64,000 nucleotides of DNA from Ictalurus punctatus (Eukaryota; Chordata; Actinopteri; Siluriformes; Ictaluridae): contig NC_030437.2 of the NCBI RefSeq assembly GCF_001660625.3, positions 3,548,501 to 3,612,500 of the forward strand. The letters run 5' to 3'. The notes under the pieces are model-generated. The model was not told where the DNA came from, did no database searches, and saw only the letters and a list, made by a program, of their open reading frames with translations. Of this stretch, positions 1-12,800 are shown one piece after another (the stretch's first letter is position 1; the number at the start of each line of letters is the position of its first letter). The position numbers were made by a program, and so were the translations under genes.

Positions 1-856
1 AAACAGACTCACCCAAACTGGACAGTTGAAGATTAGAAAAAGACCAGGTGATTTGTTTTCTAATCTTCAATTGTGCTTCAAATGTATGTCATGACACCCA
101 GATGTGAATTTTGTCTGAAGGCTGGAAATCTAATTCTGTCGGTTTATTCTTAAATATTAGTCTACATCAGCATTTGAAGTAGGATTAAATCAAATTTACG
201 TTCAGTTGAAACAAATTCAGTTTCAAAACACTCATGTATGTCATTCAAATGTAGGTTTCATAACGTGTTTAAAATGAAGTAATGTGTAAGATTGAAATAA
301 AAAAAAATTCAAAAGTAAGTGCTGAGGTAAAGTTGTACAAACTAAGGGACTAAAACACTTGTGAAGGGTTCTTAAAGGAAAATAAATATCGACAGGGTGG
401 TGTGATGAAGAGGAGTTACAGATTGGTTCTAGCAATACATATTTTTTACATTTATTAAAGAACATCATACTGTTCATCTGTTTATAGTTGCATTTAATGC
501 TGTGGAATATCCATGAAACGAGTTAGTTCATGTCATAGCACATATAAACACCAAGGACGTTCCGTCACCACCCTGCTGAAAAAAACAAACAAATAGAAAC
601 CATTAGTGAAATTCTAATGGTTTCCACTACAAATACCATTACAAAGCATTAGCTAACCATTAAAACCATTGCCATTTATTGATCCTTAATGGACGCTAGA
701 CATAACATGTCACCAACAAAAGGCAACAAATTACCAGTAGAGACCCACAGGCACCATTACAGTTTCCATTAAAACCAATACAATTCCCATTAAAACCATA
801 AAAAATTCTATGAGGTTTCTATTGTTTGTATGTATGTCTTTTTTTTCTCTTTTGAA

Positions 857-904
<48 letters not shown>

Positions 905-1015
905 TTATTTTATTTTTTTAACAAGTCCCTCAGGTGCTTGTCCTCTTCGAAGTGGTGCTTTTTTTTCACAGAATTCATTGGTGTTAAACTGTATCCCGAG
1001 AGCACTTGTAGAGAA
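1..1015. repeat. Gene-free left edge with CCATTAAAACC-rich interspersed repeat
   Basis: No gene is supported here. Between about 590 and 800 the motif CCATTAAAACC and close variants recur several times, and a perfect 11-bp inverted repeat (596-606 against 614-624, 7-nt loop) forms a hairpin near its start. This looks like a short non-autonomous interspersed element. An ATT trinucleotide run follows at about 856-904. The open frames over the ATT run encode only leucine or isoleucine tracts and are not genes. Confidence 0.5.
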
Positions 1016-1131
1016 CAGCGATTGGCTGATTACTTGAACGGCAGCACTCCCAGCCAATCATCATCGTCCTTAGATGGAACATTCGCCAATCCACACTGTA
1101 GCTGGCCTCAACCGGAAGTAAGAGGTAAAAG
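1015..1131 (+). promoter_or_regulatory. lman2l proximal promoter with CCAAT boxes and start-site YY1-like motif
   Basis: Within about 110 bp upstream of the lman2l ATG there are three CCAAT-type motifs: GATTGGCTGATT near 1020, CAGCCAATCATC near 1051 and CGCCAATCC near 1084. No TATA box is seen. The start codon itself lies in AAAGATGGCGGCC, which resembles a YY1 site overlapping the translation start, common in TATA-less housekeeping promoters. The promoter role is inferred from position and motif composition. Confidence 0.55.
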
Positions 1132-1936
1132 ATGGCGGCCCCTATGAACGAGTTTAGGAAACACCGCGCAATTTGTTTAAGTTTTATCAGTTTATCGCGG
1201 CATTTTCTGAACAACATCAAAGTGTATTTTCTTCTAGCTTTCCTCCTCGCACAGATAGACCGATGTTCCGGAAATGACGACTTTCAGAGGGAGGAATTCC
1301 TTAAGAGGGAGTATTCGCTGACCAAGCCGTATCAAGGTGGGAGAACGAGTCTGGTCGCTATTTTACTACCCGTATTCTCGACAAATCCCGCCTCCTGCGC
1401 CGTGATTGGGCTACTGCTTCATACTCACACACGGTTTTCCAATCATAGCGCGAAAGCCTGAACGCGTCTAGCCAATCACAGGGCAATACGCGGAATACGG
1501 GTGGTTTATAAAAAATCGCTTTAAAAACAATTCTTAAAGAGATTGATATTTGACGTGACTAACTGCTTATATAAGCTAGTTTGATTATTAAACTGTTGAA
1601 GGTTTCATATAAACACAATGTTTTGGCCAGAATTTAAAATGAATCTCAGGAAAAGCTCACACTCACTAATTGATACTCTCTTTAATGACAGGTGAGTAAT
1701 TACAATAAACGTAGCTAATCCTCACCCTTACCTGAGAAATCTTCCCTTTGTTATTTTCATATTTTTCTGATAATCATTCTTAAATTAACTTTATTTATCT
1801 AGAATTAGTTGATACATCAAGCTCTTTTTTTAAAAAATAAATAAGTAAATACATAAATAAATGTTATTGTGTGCCAACCAAAGGAGGAAGGAAAAAATAC
1901 ATGTGCAATTAGTGTTACATACACAGATATTGTATA

Positions 1937-1980
<44 letters not shown>

Positions 1981-2548
1981 ATGCAGGTCTGGGCTCGGCA
2001 AGTTCCTCACACTGGGATTTAATGGGCAACACCATGATCACACCCGAGTACGTCCGGCTGACTCCAGACCTGCAGAGCAGACAGGGTGCCGTGTGGAGCC
2101 GCATTGTGAGTGTGCTCCGTATAAATAAAACACCCCGTCTGGGAAAACAAATCGTCAACGGGACATTGTGATGAATTGGTGTTACTCTCATCGGCAGTGT
2201 TTTACTCCTCTTATGCTACAGCAGTTTGCCAATAATTACAATTTCTCGTTAATTAAAGAACAACACTTTTTTTTACGTATTTTTTTTTAATCCATTTATA
2301 GTTCAATTTAAAACTTCCTGTAATCGTTTATCAGCTATAAACGGTCGTTCCCTCACCACTCTGTTTTCGTATTGCATATGAACTCATCGGTATCTTCTGA
2401 CCGTGTTTTATGACAGACACGTGTGTTTTAGCTTTTTGCTGTGATATCTGCGGAAATTCTTCTGCATCGTACAGTGAATGCTAAGAACAACAACAATTCC
2501 AAATTAACCATATGATCAATGAATAATATTTCCAGAGAAATCATTTCT

Positions 2549-2580
<32 letters not shown>

Positions 2581-5557
2581 CATGTGTATATATATATATA
2601 TGTATATGTGTGTGTATGTGTGTGTGCGTGCAGCCATTTTACATCCGAGACTGGGAGCTCCAGGTGCACTTTAAGATCCATGGCCAGGGCAAGAAGAACC
2701 TGAACGGTGATGGACTGGCGTTGTGGCTGACCAGAGAACGCATGCAAATAGGCATGTTGTTGTTGTTGCTATTATTGTTGTCATTATAATGTTGTGTATT
2801 TGTTTGTTTGGAAATTAACTTTCTTTAAATTCCTTTCTATTGCCAAGTTTTTAAAAAAAAAAGAGTAAATGCATCCTCCTCTGTTTGTTTGTTTTGTTTC
2901 TTTTCAGTTTTCTATGTAAAACGGATTAAAATGGAAGCCTCCGGAATCTTGATGTTTGTCCTTTTTCCTCTGCGCTTCCTTTTCAGGCCCCGTGTTTGGG
3001 AACATGAATCATTTCACCGGCCTGGGGATTTTTATCGACACGTATCCCAACCATGAAAATCAGCACGAGGTATATGTTTCATAGACTTGCCTTTGGATTT
3101 ACGGCGTAATCGGGTTTTACTGTGCGTGTGTGGGGGAGGAGTTATTATCTATGGTATCTTGCTTTAGTATCATTAACGCCGTCTCTGTCGTTGTGACCGT
3201 CACTACATTAACATTTCTTCCTGTTGTTTTTGTTTGTAGAGGTTATTTCCGTTTATTTCGGCGATGGTGGGAAACGGGACCGTGGCGTACGACCACGATC
3301 AGGACGGAAGGAACGCAGATCTGGGCGGCTGCCAGGCCGCCGTGCGTAACGTCGACTACGAGACGTTCGTCCTAGTCAGATACATGAAGAACACGCTGAC
3401 GGTACTCACTCACACATATACGAAATTCACATAGGTTATAAATCAATTTTTCCAAATACAACTCGTACACACCTGCTCTGTATAGTGTTTGTACATGAAC
3501 GACCGAAGGGTCCCACTGGGGGGCGTCATGTGACCAATAGTTCACGTGCTCTATATGCAGCCACAGCCAGTGTCTTAAATAAATAAATAATGTACAGTAT
3601 AAGTCACTGGTGGCATAAAATGGACTCTGAGAGGAATGCCATATTACATTTTCATATTTCAGCAAAATCCAGGACGGTCATTGAAAACCAGTAGTAGGGG
3701 AGGGGAGGACAGTGTGTAATGTTTCATTTGAAATGCCTCGTTCCTCCGCAGGTGATGATGGACATAGAAGGGAAGCAGGAGTGGAAGGAGTGCGTGGAGA
3801 TCCCAGGGGTCCACCTTCCTCAAGGATATTACTTCGGTGCCTCATCGCTTACTGGAGATCTGTCAGGTTTGGATAGGCGATTTCTTTCATCTCCTCTCGA
3901 ATGATGCGTAGTAATTTTAATTTTCTTCATACGCCAACTTGGAAGGAAGTGAGAACCGAGATCTGAGCTACCACTTCCCCAGTGGTCAAAAGAGGCGGTG
4001 TCTGACTCGGTCCACAGTGTTGGCGGTGTCTGACTCGGTCCATTGATTCACTCTGCTGCCTGATTCACTCCACTTTCTGATTTACTTCACTGATTCACTC
4101 TACTGTCTGATTCAGTCAAATCAAATTTTCAGGAGCCAAAATACAGTGATGTCACATGACATATGATGATATCACTGTTAAACGGCTACCTCACACTGCC
4201 TTTTCTTTCCCCTCTGTACTGTCTGCCTTTGTTTACTCTGCCTCCCATAGTTTACACCATGTATTCTTTACATACACAACACGTGCAATATCATATGGAA
4301 TCATATTACCTGTATCATTATCATATGTCTTCGATACATCCATACCATTCTTCTTCATCAATAGAATTTGAGAGCTAAACTTTGTGAATGGTATTTCTTC
4401 CGCTGCAATCATGTAGGCTGCATTGAATTTTATTTTCAATTCCCTCATCTCTTTTTCTACGACTTTATCACTAGCACGTTGCTCTGCTTTCACGATTGGG
4501 GTGGCACGAGGGGCAGACCTAGCAATGACGCAATCCCTGGCGTTCTTATGTTTTTTACTGTCTCCATGTTTCTTTTTTTGAATGACTCGAACCGGAAATG
4601 AACTCTGTTTTACCAGTAATATCTTGTCCTGCTTTAGCGCAAAATGTGCAGTACATTTTCCCATTGTTTGTGGGTAACTGTGGACACTGGCGACTGGCAG
4701 AAAAAACATGGTCGCAAAATGAAAAAGTTAGTCGCATTGGCGACCATTCTAGTCGCCATCTGGAGCCCTGCAGATAGGCTAATTATCTGTCTAATTGCTT
4801 CGATTCACTTTATAATCTCTAACTCTGTGATGTCTGATTGCAGATAACCACGACCTGATCTCCGTCAAGCTGTTTGAGCTGACAGTGGAGAGAACTCCTG
4901 AGGAGCTGGAGAACGAGCAGGAGGTGACGATACCCAGCGTGGACTACCGAGAGATTCCCGGTAACAAACGTTTAAACGTTACCGCATATAATATAATACG
5001 TAACGTTAGTCAGCGATGCTTTAACACGACTGACCCCGAGACTTTACAAACTGAAAATGACGGACACACGGTGTGGTGCGAGACGTCACCCGTGCCCTGA
5101 CTGTGTTGAGTTCCCGTGAATTTTTTTATTTAAACCGAGACTTAAAAAAGAAAAAATGGAAATGAAACTCCGCACCACAGTTTCAGCCTGTATTAAATTA
5201 AGACGCTGATGAAGCAGTAACATGCAGCAGCTGGCGATACTTACTGTTGCCAGATAAAGGGTCCAGATATTATAATCATGGATATGAACTTTAAACCAAC
5301 CATCATCTTAAAATAATTTCAGAATAATTATAAATATGGAGTCGTACATGAATAAAAAAAAATTGCCTGTGAGAGCTGCAGTCTCACACTCTTTCTGCAC
5401 TCTTTCTTTTGCAGTAGAGGTGGTTGATGAAGGCATGAGCGTGCTCACTCGCCTCTTCCTGTTCGTGTTCTCTGTGGTCGGCCTCGTAGTGTTCATCGTG
5501 GCGTTTCTGTTCATCTACGCGCGCTGGAAGGAGCGCAGTCGCAAGCGCTTCTACTGA
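1132..5557 (+). CDS. lman2l: LMAN2L/VIPL, L-type lectin of the early secretory pathway
   Basis: Type I membrane lectin of the ERGIC-53/VIP36 family, which binds high-mannose glycoproteins in the ER and early Golgi. Exons: 1132-1336, 1987-2105, 2634-2751, 2987-3069, 3240-3401, 3752-3866, 4844-4960, 5415-5557. They sum to 1062 nt, 353 aa against 348 in human. The N-terminal hydrophobic signal segment is followed by LKREYSLTKPYQG. The lectin domain carries WDLMGN, RDWELQVHFKIHGQGKKN, GDGLALW, the calcium/sugar-binding DTYPN stretch and YDHDQDGR, then GYYFGASSLTGDLSDNHD. A membrane span lies at about residues 317-341. The tail ends in RKRFY, an LMAN2L-type ending with a basic ER-localising motif, which favours LMAN2L over VIP36. 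Intron 3 (2752-2986) has a GC donor (ATAG|GCATGT); the exon 4 reading frame requires it. Intron 6 holds a hAT transposon fragment. Confidence 0.93.
4233..4770 (-). mobile_element. Degenerate hAT transposon fragment (ZNF862/KIAA1586-like transposase N-terminus)
   Basis: Lies antisense inside lman2l intron 6. The minus strand reads a BED-like zinc-finger region (CTFCAKAGQDITG near 4640) and then, in an overlapping frame, a 158-codon stretch containing ATPIVKAEQRASDK, FNAAYMIAAEEIPFTKF and KNGMDVSKTYDND. This order matches domesticated and mobile hAT proteins of the ZNF862/C17orf113/KIAA1586 type. The right edge on the plus strand ends GGAGCCCTG at 4770, a typical hAT terminus (CAGGGCTCC on the minus strand). 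The two protein parts are in different frames, so it is frameshifted, and the catalytic C-terminal half is absent. Family assignment is from recognised motifs only. Confidence 0.6.
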
Positions 5558-7594
5558 GAGAAACGGAGAGCGTTTTTGCGCTCTGGAGTTTACTCTCATT
5601 GCCGCATCTAACTGACGTTACCTCTGACACCGAAGAGCCATACGAGGGAGAAAACGGCCTCGTCCTGATTCTCTCGTACATCTGCTAAAGTTTATAGGAT
5701 GTTCGAATGTTGCTGTGGAAAGAACAAAGTGCGCGAGTGTATGTGAGCGAGTGAGTGAGTGAGTGCGAGTGTGTGTGCAAGTGCGAGACACCAGATTTGT
5801 CCTGTAACGCAGGATTTCAGACCTAGATAGAGTGAGAGTGCGCGAGAGTGAGTGTGCGAGCGAGCGAGTGAGTGTGCGCGAGAGCGAGCGAGTGAGTGTG
5901 CGAGCGAGCGAGTGAGTGTGCGCGAGAGCGAGTGAGTGAGTGTGCGAGCGAGCCACTGAGTGTGCGAGCGAGCGAGCGAGTGAGTGTGCGAGCGAGCGAG
6001 CGAGTGAGTGTGCGAGCGAGTGAGTGTGAGAGCAAGTGCATTCGAAGTCTGTTCCTGAACCGGACCTACATATTAGAGACCTAGATACTCAGCTGTACGT
6101 TCGTGCACTCATCAGATCCTTTTTTTTTTTCCTCTCCTTTTGTTTTTGTTTTCTACATGAGATACGATGACATTTCTGATGAAAGATGGCGAAATAAATT
6201 ACAATAATGAATTCTATTCTTCGAGAAAGCTTTCTAAAAACTCTCATGCAGATCCTTACACATGAACGAGCTTTGTGGCAGGAAAATACGACACACTTCA
6301 GTGTTTTTTGCTCGTCATGGCATCCGTTGAATTTATTTTAGATAGTGGCCTGACTGCGCTTGCGTCTAGAAGCGAATGGGTATCAAGGCCCGTAAAATGT
6401 ATATCTATAAATATACACCCACACACCCTGACCTTAATCATGAGCTGAACTTTAAAGAAGTGTGTACGCACGAGTATTTTTTTTTTTAAAAGGTCCATTT
6501 TACACAAAATACACCAAACAAAGCTTTACACGGTTTAATCTCTGCCAAACTCTCATTTCTGTTATGTCCGGTGTGCTGGATGGAAAGAATAGTGTTAAAT
6601 GAACAAAACTTTTCACTGAGTCATATCAAATTCGTATCGTATTCAAGTTGAACTGGTGGTCATGTTTCAATACCACATGCTAAACGCACCCTTCCTGCCT
6701 TCTAAGCCTTAAACAGTAGGCAGTAGCATTTAAAAATGTAAAAAAATAAAAAAATAAAAAAAAACCTATGATCACAAAGATCAAAAATGAATGAGAAGCA
6801 ATATTTTGGGGTTTAGTAGGTTAATTTTTATTCTTTTTTTTAAGTCTGTGAATAGTAATGCACTGAAGTCTGCCGAGTCTGTAACTGTACTCGGTTATAG
6901 TGTGGTTTTTGTTTACACAAACGCTTTAAAATCAGTCACAACTCTGTGATTAAATGCTAAAATGCTGTTAAAAACAATGTGTTACTGCTCAAAGAACAAA
7001 TTTTTCAACATTTTGGTGCTTTATTTGAAATTTATTTCCTTTAATTGCTCTCGTTTTGATTGGTTGGTTGCTTTTCTTTTCAAATACATTATTAGTCTCT
7101 TAAAAATTGTTTACAATTCATCACCGAACGGAATTTATTTCTCTGGTCGGTAATTGGCTCGTAACGTCATTGGCTTGTACTATACTGTGGCTTTGGCGTG
7201 ATTTTGTTATGAAGAATGCTTGCTGGATTAAAGGGGTCTTTTAATGGAAACGTAATTTGCTTACATATTGAAATTTATATAGAATATTAAATTCATCAAG
7301 CTTCTTACCCACATTAGACCTCTAATTCAGTGTCTTATTTTGAAATCACAGGAATGCTGAATGTCTGAGAAATATCATTTGAACAAGAAAATAAAGAAAG
7401 TGTATTTGGGGTTGATAATTGATTGAATTAAAATTGTTCTTGGCTGCAAGACTGGACCTAAGTCAAATTTGCTTTTATAAGTTCTTGTTCAGTGATTTCG
7501 GAAGCTGCTGGATTAACGATTTAGAGACTAATTCATTTTCATAACAGTTCTCCGATCACTTTGTCCTAATATTTGTTAGAATGTTCAAAATAAA
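5558..7594 (+). other. lman2l 3' untranslated region with two candidate poly(A) signals
   Basis: Downstream of the TGA at 5555-5557 no further coding exon is seen. AATAAA occurs at 6193-6198 and again at 7589-7594; the second is followed about 30 nt later by a TGTGTGTGTTATTTTG tract resembling a GU-rich downstream element. Either could end the lman2l transcript. A GAGTGAGTGTGCGAGC minisatellite sits inside this interval. Confidence 0.4.
5735..6040. repeat. GAGTGAGTGTGCGAGC minisatellite in the lman2l 3'UTR
   Basis: About 300 bp of imperfect tandem units built from GAGTGAGTGTGCGAGCGAGC and shorter variants such as GCGCGAGAGCGA. It is purine-rich on the plus strand. It gives rise to spurious open frames (Ser/Ala/Arg/Leu/Thr repeats on the minus strand) that have no homology and are not genes. 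Confidence 0.85.
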
Positions 7595-7817
7595 GGATTA
7601 TAACACCGTTTTCATAAGCTGAAATGTGTGTGTGTTATTTTGATGTACACAGTTTGGTAAGAACACGAGATCCTCAGAAATACAATAATCTAAACCAGTA
7701 CTAGTGTTTCAAAGCAGTGAAGAGCACCTACAGGACCCTGTAGCTTCTAGCCAGAAAAGTGTATAAGAGATGTCAGATTAGTAGCCTGTGGACAAACATA
7801 AACTTTATAAAAATCCA

Positions 7818-9224
7818 CAGTGGGGGAAGAAAGTGTTGGACGTGTCAATTTTTTTCAGTAAATATATTTCCAGTGAGGTTATTCACATGAAATTTTATTA
7901 TCAAATACATTATTTTTCAAATACATTATTAGTCTCTTAAAAATTGTTTACAATTCATCACGGGGAATGACATGGGGAAAAAAGTATTGAACACGCTAAG
8001 AAAAAGCAGTTCTCCAAGGCAAGGTAAGGCAAGGAATCAGCTGAACTCCATAAGTAGTTAGAAAGTAATTATACCCCCTATCTGTGCAAATGAATATCAG
8101 CTGGGTTAGTAAATTGAGGTCTATAAAAAGGCTTTTTGTTACCAAGGTGTCACACAAGAAACATCTCATGATGGGTAAAAGCAAAGAGCTCTCCCAAGAC
8201 CTTCACAACCTTATTGTTGCAAAACATATTGATGGAATCAGATACAGACATATTTCAAAACTTCTGAATCTTCCAGAAAACACCATCGGGGTCATTTTCA
8301 CAAGTGGAAGCAACATCATTCCGTCATCAACCGGCCACGCACAGGAGCTCCTCACAAGATTTCTGACCAGGGACTCAGAAGAATAGTCAGAAGCGTAGCC
8401 CAAGAGCCAAGGACCACTTGGAAAGAGCTCCAGAAACACTTGGAGGCAGCAGGTGCCATCGTCACAGAGAAAACAATAGGCAATGCACACCACTGCTCAC
8501 GCTCGCCTCGCATGACTCCATTACTAAAGAAAAGGCATGTCGAAGCTCGTTTAAAGTTTGCTACAACTCATCTGGACAAGACTATGAAATACTGGGAGAG
8601 TGTAGTCTGGACAGACGAGAGCAACATTGAACTTTTTGTCTGTCATACTACACACCATGTTTGGAGAAGAAATGGCACTGACATCACCCTAAAAACACTA
8701 TACCAACAGTGAAGAGTGGAGGTGAAGCATCATGGTGTGGGGCTGTTTTTCATCACATGGTACTGGCAGACTTCATATAATTGAAGGAATGATGAATGGA
8801 GCCCTTTACCGTGAGATTAGAGTGTTAGAATATCCCAGTCAATCACCTGACTTGAATCCTATTGAACAAGATTTAAAGACAATATGTTTAGAAGAATGGG
8901 CCAAAATCACACCTGAATACTGCGGAACATTGATTTCTTCATACAGGAAGCGTCTTGAAGCGTCAATACAAACAAAGGCTTCTCCACTAAGTATTTAATA
9001 AATTTCAGTTAGTGTGTTCAATACTTTTCTCCTGTGTCATTCCTCTTTATTACACATAACTTCATTTTTATGGACTTTAATGCTTGGATTTCTTAATGTG
9101 TGGATTTCTTGAGTTAATACCAAAGTCTGGTGAAAATTTCATGTGAATAACCTCATTAGAAATATATTTACTGGAAAAAAAATGTTCATGTGTTCAATAC
9201 TTATTTCCCCCACTATATATATAT
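7818..9224 (+). mobile_element. Degenerate Tc1-like transposon with IR/DR-type terminal repeats
   Basis: Bounded by inverted termini: CAGTGGGGGAAGAAAGTGTT at about 7818 and the complement (ACTTATTTCCCCCACT) at about 9200-9215. A second, internal direct-repeat copy lies at about 7972-8000 and its mirror at about 9010-9045, the IR/DR layout of Sleeping Beauty-like Tc1 elements. The transposase survives as three shifted pieces: an N-terminal HTH (8171-8386, MGKSKELSQDLHNLIVAKH), the first catalytic region (8440-8712, WTDESNIELF), and the C-terminal part (8732-8998, MVWGCFSSHGTGRLH then SPDLNPIE). The middle segment carrying the second catalytic Asp (the FQQDNDPKHTS region) is deleted. It is inactive. 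Confidence 0.88.
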
Positions 9225-9748
9225 ATAGTAAAGTACTATGCAAACCATAATAAGATCCTTTCATCTATATATTCAGGACTATTTTGTGTTGATTCATGAC
9301 CTATAATCTCAACGAAGTCTTTTCAGTTCCAGGTTGTAACCTTACAAACTGTGGACAGGTTCAAGGGATTGTTCATTTTCAGAGTCGACATTTTCGAAAC
9401 CATTGCAACAGAAACAATGACACAAGCTTCCCAGTTCCAGTTAAATTCTACAACAAACCATAATCTTGAAATTGCTTTTGCATCTTTACCATCCCAGACC
9501 CATGTGCTATTTTCAGGTGTTTGACCACTTTAACCATTGCACCATCGTCTCATATCTCGGCTGTTTCCGCTCCATTCTGTCCATTTCTGTAGTAAAGAAA
9601 TACCCCATTAGTGCGCTGATGTGATCACTTTGGTATTGCTTTACTTCCTCTTTCTCGGTTACGCTGTTCCAGTTTTTTCCCCTCGCTGTCCTCTGCAACT
9701 TCAAAAGAGGTGGGTAAAGATTTGAGCGAGGAACTGAAGAAAGGAAAC

Positions 9749-9815
<67 letters not shown>

Positions 9816-12800
9816 GGCAATGATTTGGCAAAACCTACTACATATCGATTCATCGATTAGCATTTGCTAGAATTTGTTTGATAACTAACTTCATTTATCG
9901 GTCTTTTCTATGCTAAACAGAACGAAACGTTTCTGCCGGATCTGCAAACGGTCAGAAACACAGATTTTCTTCTTACTCTCGTAAAAGGCAATGCTCACAG
10001 CAATAAAAACGACAAGTAAACGGTAAATAAGGTTTCCCAGAGGTACAAGTGACAGACGTAGAAGTCACTTTGATTATCTAGCGCAAAAAAAACCCTTGAA
10101 AAAGGTCGACATTCGGAGCCGGATTACTGAGAAGGTGAATTGGATGTAAACTAAGCGAGGTGTAAAGAAAAGAGTTTATCATGGTAAAAAAAACAACTAA
10201 ATAATAATAATTCTCCTTTACTCATGCGAACTAAGCACGTCAAGCAGAGAAACCGCTTTTCTTTCTTTTTTTTTTTATTCAAAGTGTAGAAAAATGCTCC
10301 AATGCACCGTTCCTGACGCCATGTCGGAAAAGCAGAAGGCCCGATGATGGCGCACTAGGGAATATAGACAGTATATAGCGCATTGCAACTTGAGACACAC
10401 CAGATCGGTCACTTAGTGTTGGCTCTAATAAAGTGTTGCACAGCATTAAAAGACGATGCGACGGTAAAAGGAGCCGACCTGTACACCACCTGAGTTCACC
10501 GTCCTTTCATACAGCAGCATTCTCAAGCGGATGCCCGGTCTCATTTGTCTTGGCTTTCTCTCTAGTCGACGCCTTTGATATGAAACGACTGGGTTCCACG
10601 AAATACTCATTGAATTTGCGTGTCTAACTTAAAAACTATTTAGACTCGACAGCATATTAATCCGTCACATAAAAGTGACTTTTATATGATTTAAAAACCG
10701 ATCAGTCGAGCTTTCGATGAGTTCGTCTTCTTGTGTGTAAATTACAGGATTCTCACGAATCCCGAATTCCTTATGTAAACGCTCTGAAGAACGGCTGACG
10801 AATACATCCGTTCGTCTCCAGCTTGATGATGAAGCTTGATGGAGGTTAGAATGACTTACTTTAATAAACAGTACTGTATGAATAAATCACTGACTTGAAC
10901 ACGTTTGTTGTAGATCTGCAGTTTCGGAAATACTCTAATAGTCTGTCTGGCACCAGCAATCACGTCACGGTCAAAATCACTCATTTCCTCATTTTTGCTT
11001 GATTTTGACGTCTCGAACTAAAAAAAAAACAACAACCAAACTATCCAACGATTTTCCCCATCAGGCAAGGCATTGTTTAAGGTTTAAAGTCAACTAACAA
11101 GTAATCTTGTTCTGGTGTATCGTTTGCAAAAACGGCACGTCTGAATCATCACCCCTTCGCAATCGTCCGAAACCGCGTCTCAGACTTGTCCCTTATTTAT
11201 GTACGCGAACAATAAGACAGCACAGAGTTTGGGGTCACTGCGTACCAGCAGCAGACTCGGGTAAGAGGCAGGGCCATTTGAAATGGGTTGAAAAGCATTT
11301 CTTCAGTTTAAACGTACACCAAGCCGACTGTAAGTGTGCGACGTTTCGGCTTTCGTGATGCTAAACTGGTAGCTATAGCAGTCACGTGTTAGCGATACTA
11401 GCCTCGTGTATTCCATGTGGTCTGCCAAATTTATAAATATAACAGTTCTTGTTTGATAGTTCTTCATGTTTCTGCAGTTTCATTTTCACATGAATTTAAC
11501 AATGCTTTCACACCTCCAAAGCTGCACCCTCACTCCCACCTACACACACACAAAAAAAGACCGTGGTGGTGCTGTGGTTTTCCACCCTGTGTACAAGTGT
11601 CAGTGTGTCTCAATGCACATTGCTCATATTAACATTTAAGCTTTTAATATTCTTAAAATAAGTGGGTAAATATAACCTCCTGCGGTCATACGGAGGTCTG
11701 AGGGCCATGATTAATCAGTTATCCTCCATTTTCCGTGCTGCATACGTCACTGTTCGTATTTTAGTAACCTTAGCTGATGTGTGTTAGCGGTAATATTTTT
11801 TTTATCGCGACTGATCTGAGGTCGGTTTTGAAGTGGAAACGCATCAGAAAGAGGAAGTGCAGCGAACTTATGTGTTCCTCATCACAGCCGGACAGAAACC
11901 GAGCGATCACAAGGACGAGTGAGTGTTTTCATCCAGTCAAGGTAAGGGAGCGTGGTGTCTTCTAAATAAAATGTCATCTGAACATGATCGGTTTCAAAGT
12001 CATTTACTTCCTCGCTCAGCGAAGAAATGATTGTTATTTAGTTTTGTTCTGTTTTGTTTTTTAAACAATGCTTAAAAGTCTATTAATGTGTTGTGCTCGG
12101 AAATTTTTAGCCGATGTTAAGAGATATTACACAGTTTGCACAGAATTCCTCCCGAATTCGAGGCACAAACGTTACTCTGTAATAGTAATAACGGTGGACG
12201 CTTTAATAACAAATCGAAACAGTAGCTCAAAGTCAACTTTTAATCGTGACGATTTAAAACGAAAGTTCATAATACGTTACGTTCTTGCTTTCGTCACGTT
12301 CATGCTTTACGTGAATGACATTTTCACACTTAAACCGAAATATATTTAATATTAAGAATTGTTTGTGTTCCGAACTATCAGGGATTTTTATTTTATTTTA
12401 TTTTTTTTTAAAGATTTAACACTTTTCATATTGGACTAAATTCATTTGTTTTTGAAAATATTAAAAACCTCACAATAGTTTGTGTGCACTTCTTTTTTTT
12501 TCTTTCTTTCTTTCTCGGAAGCGCACACAGGAAGCATGTGTCATTGGTACTGTGAGACATGAAGTTATATCAGAAAGAGGAAGTCGGGTGTCTATTCTGG
12601 TCAAAGTAGATGCATGTTTTTCCATTAAAAAAAAAAAATTGTTTACATTTTTCAGGTCTATTACCTGATTTGTGCATTAGAGTGCTTTGGGGTATTTTTT
12701 TCCCCCTCACATGGTAAAGGGATTTTGTACAAGTATGCAACATCATATTTATACCCCAGAGAAAGAGGTCATAGTTAAAAGCAGACAAGAACATGGATAC

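Noticed and set aside
5618..6084. Ser/Arg/Thr/Leu repeat open frames on both strands
   Set aside because: They lie in the GAGTGAGTGTGC minisatellite in the lman2l 3'UTR.
9513..9863. 116-codon minus frame
   Set aside because: Its middle is a (CA)n microsatellite translated as Cys-Val; flanks have no similarity to known proteins.
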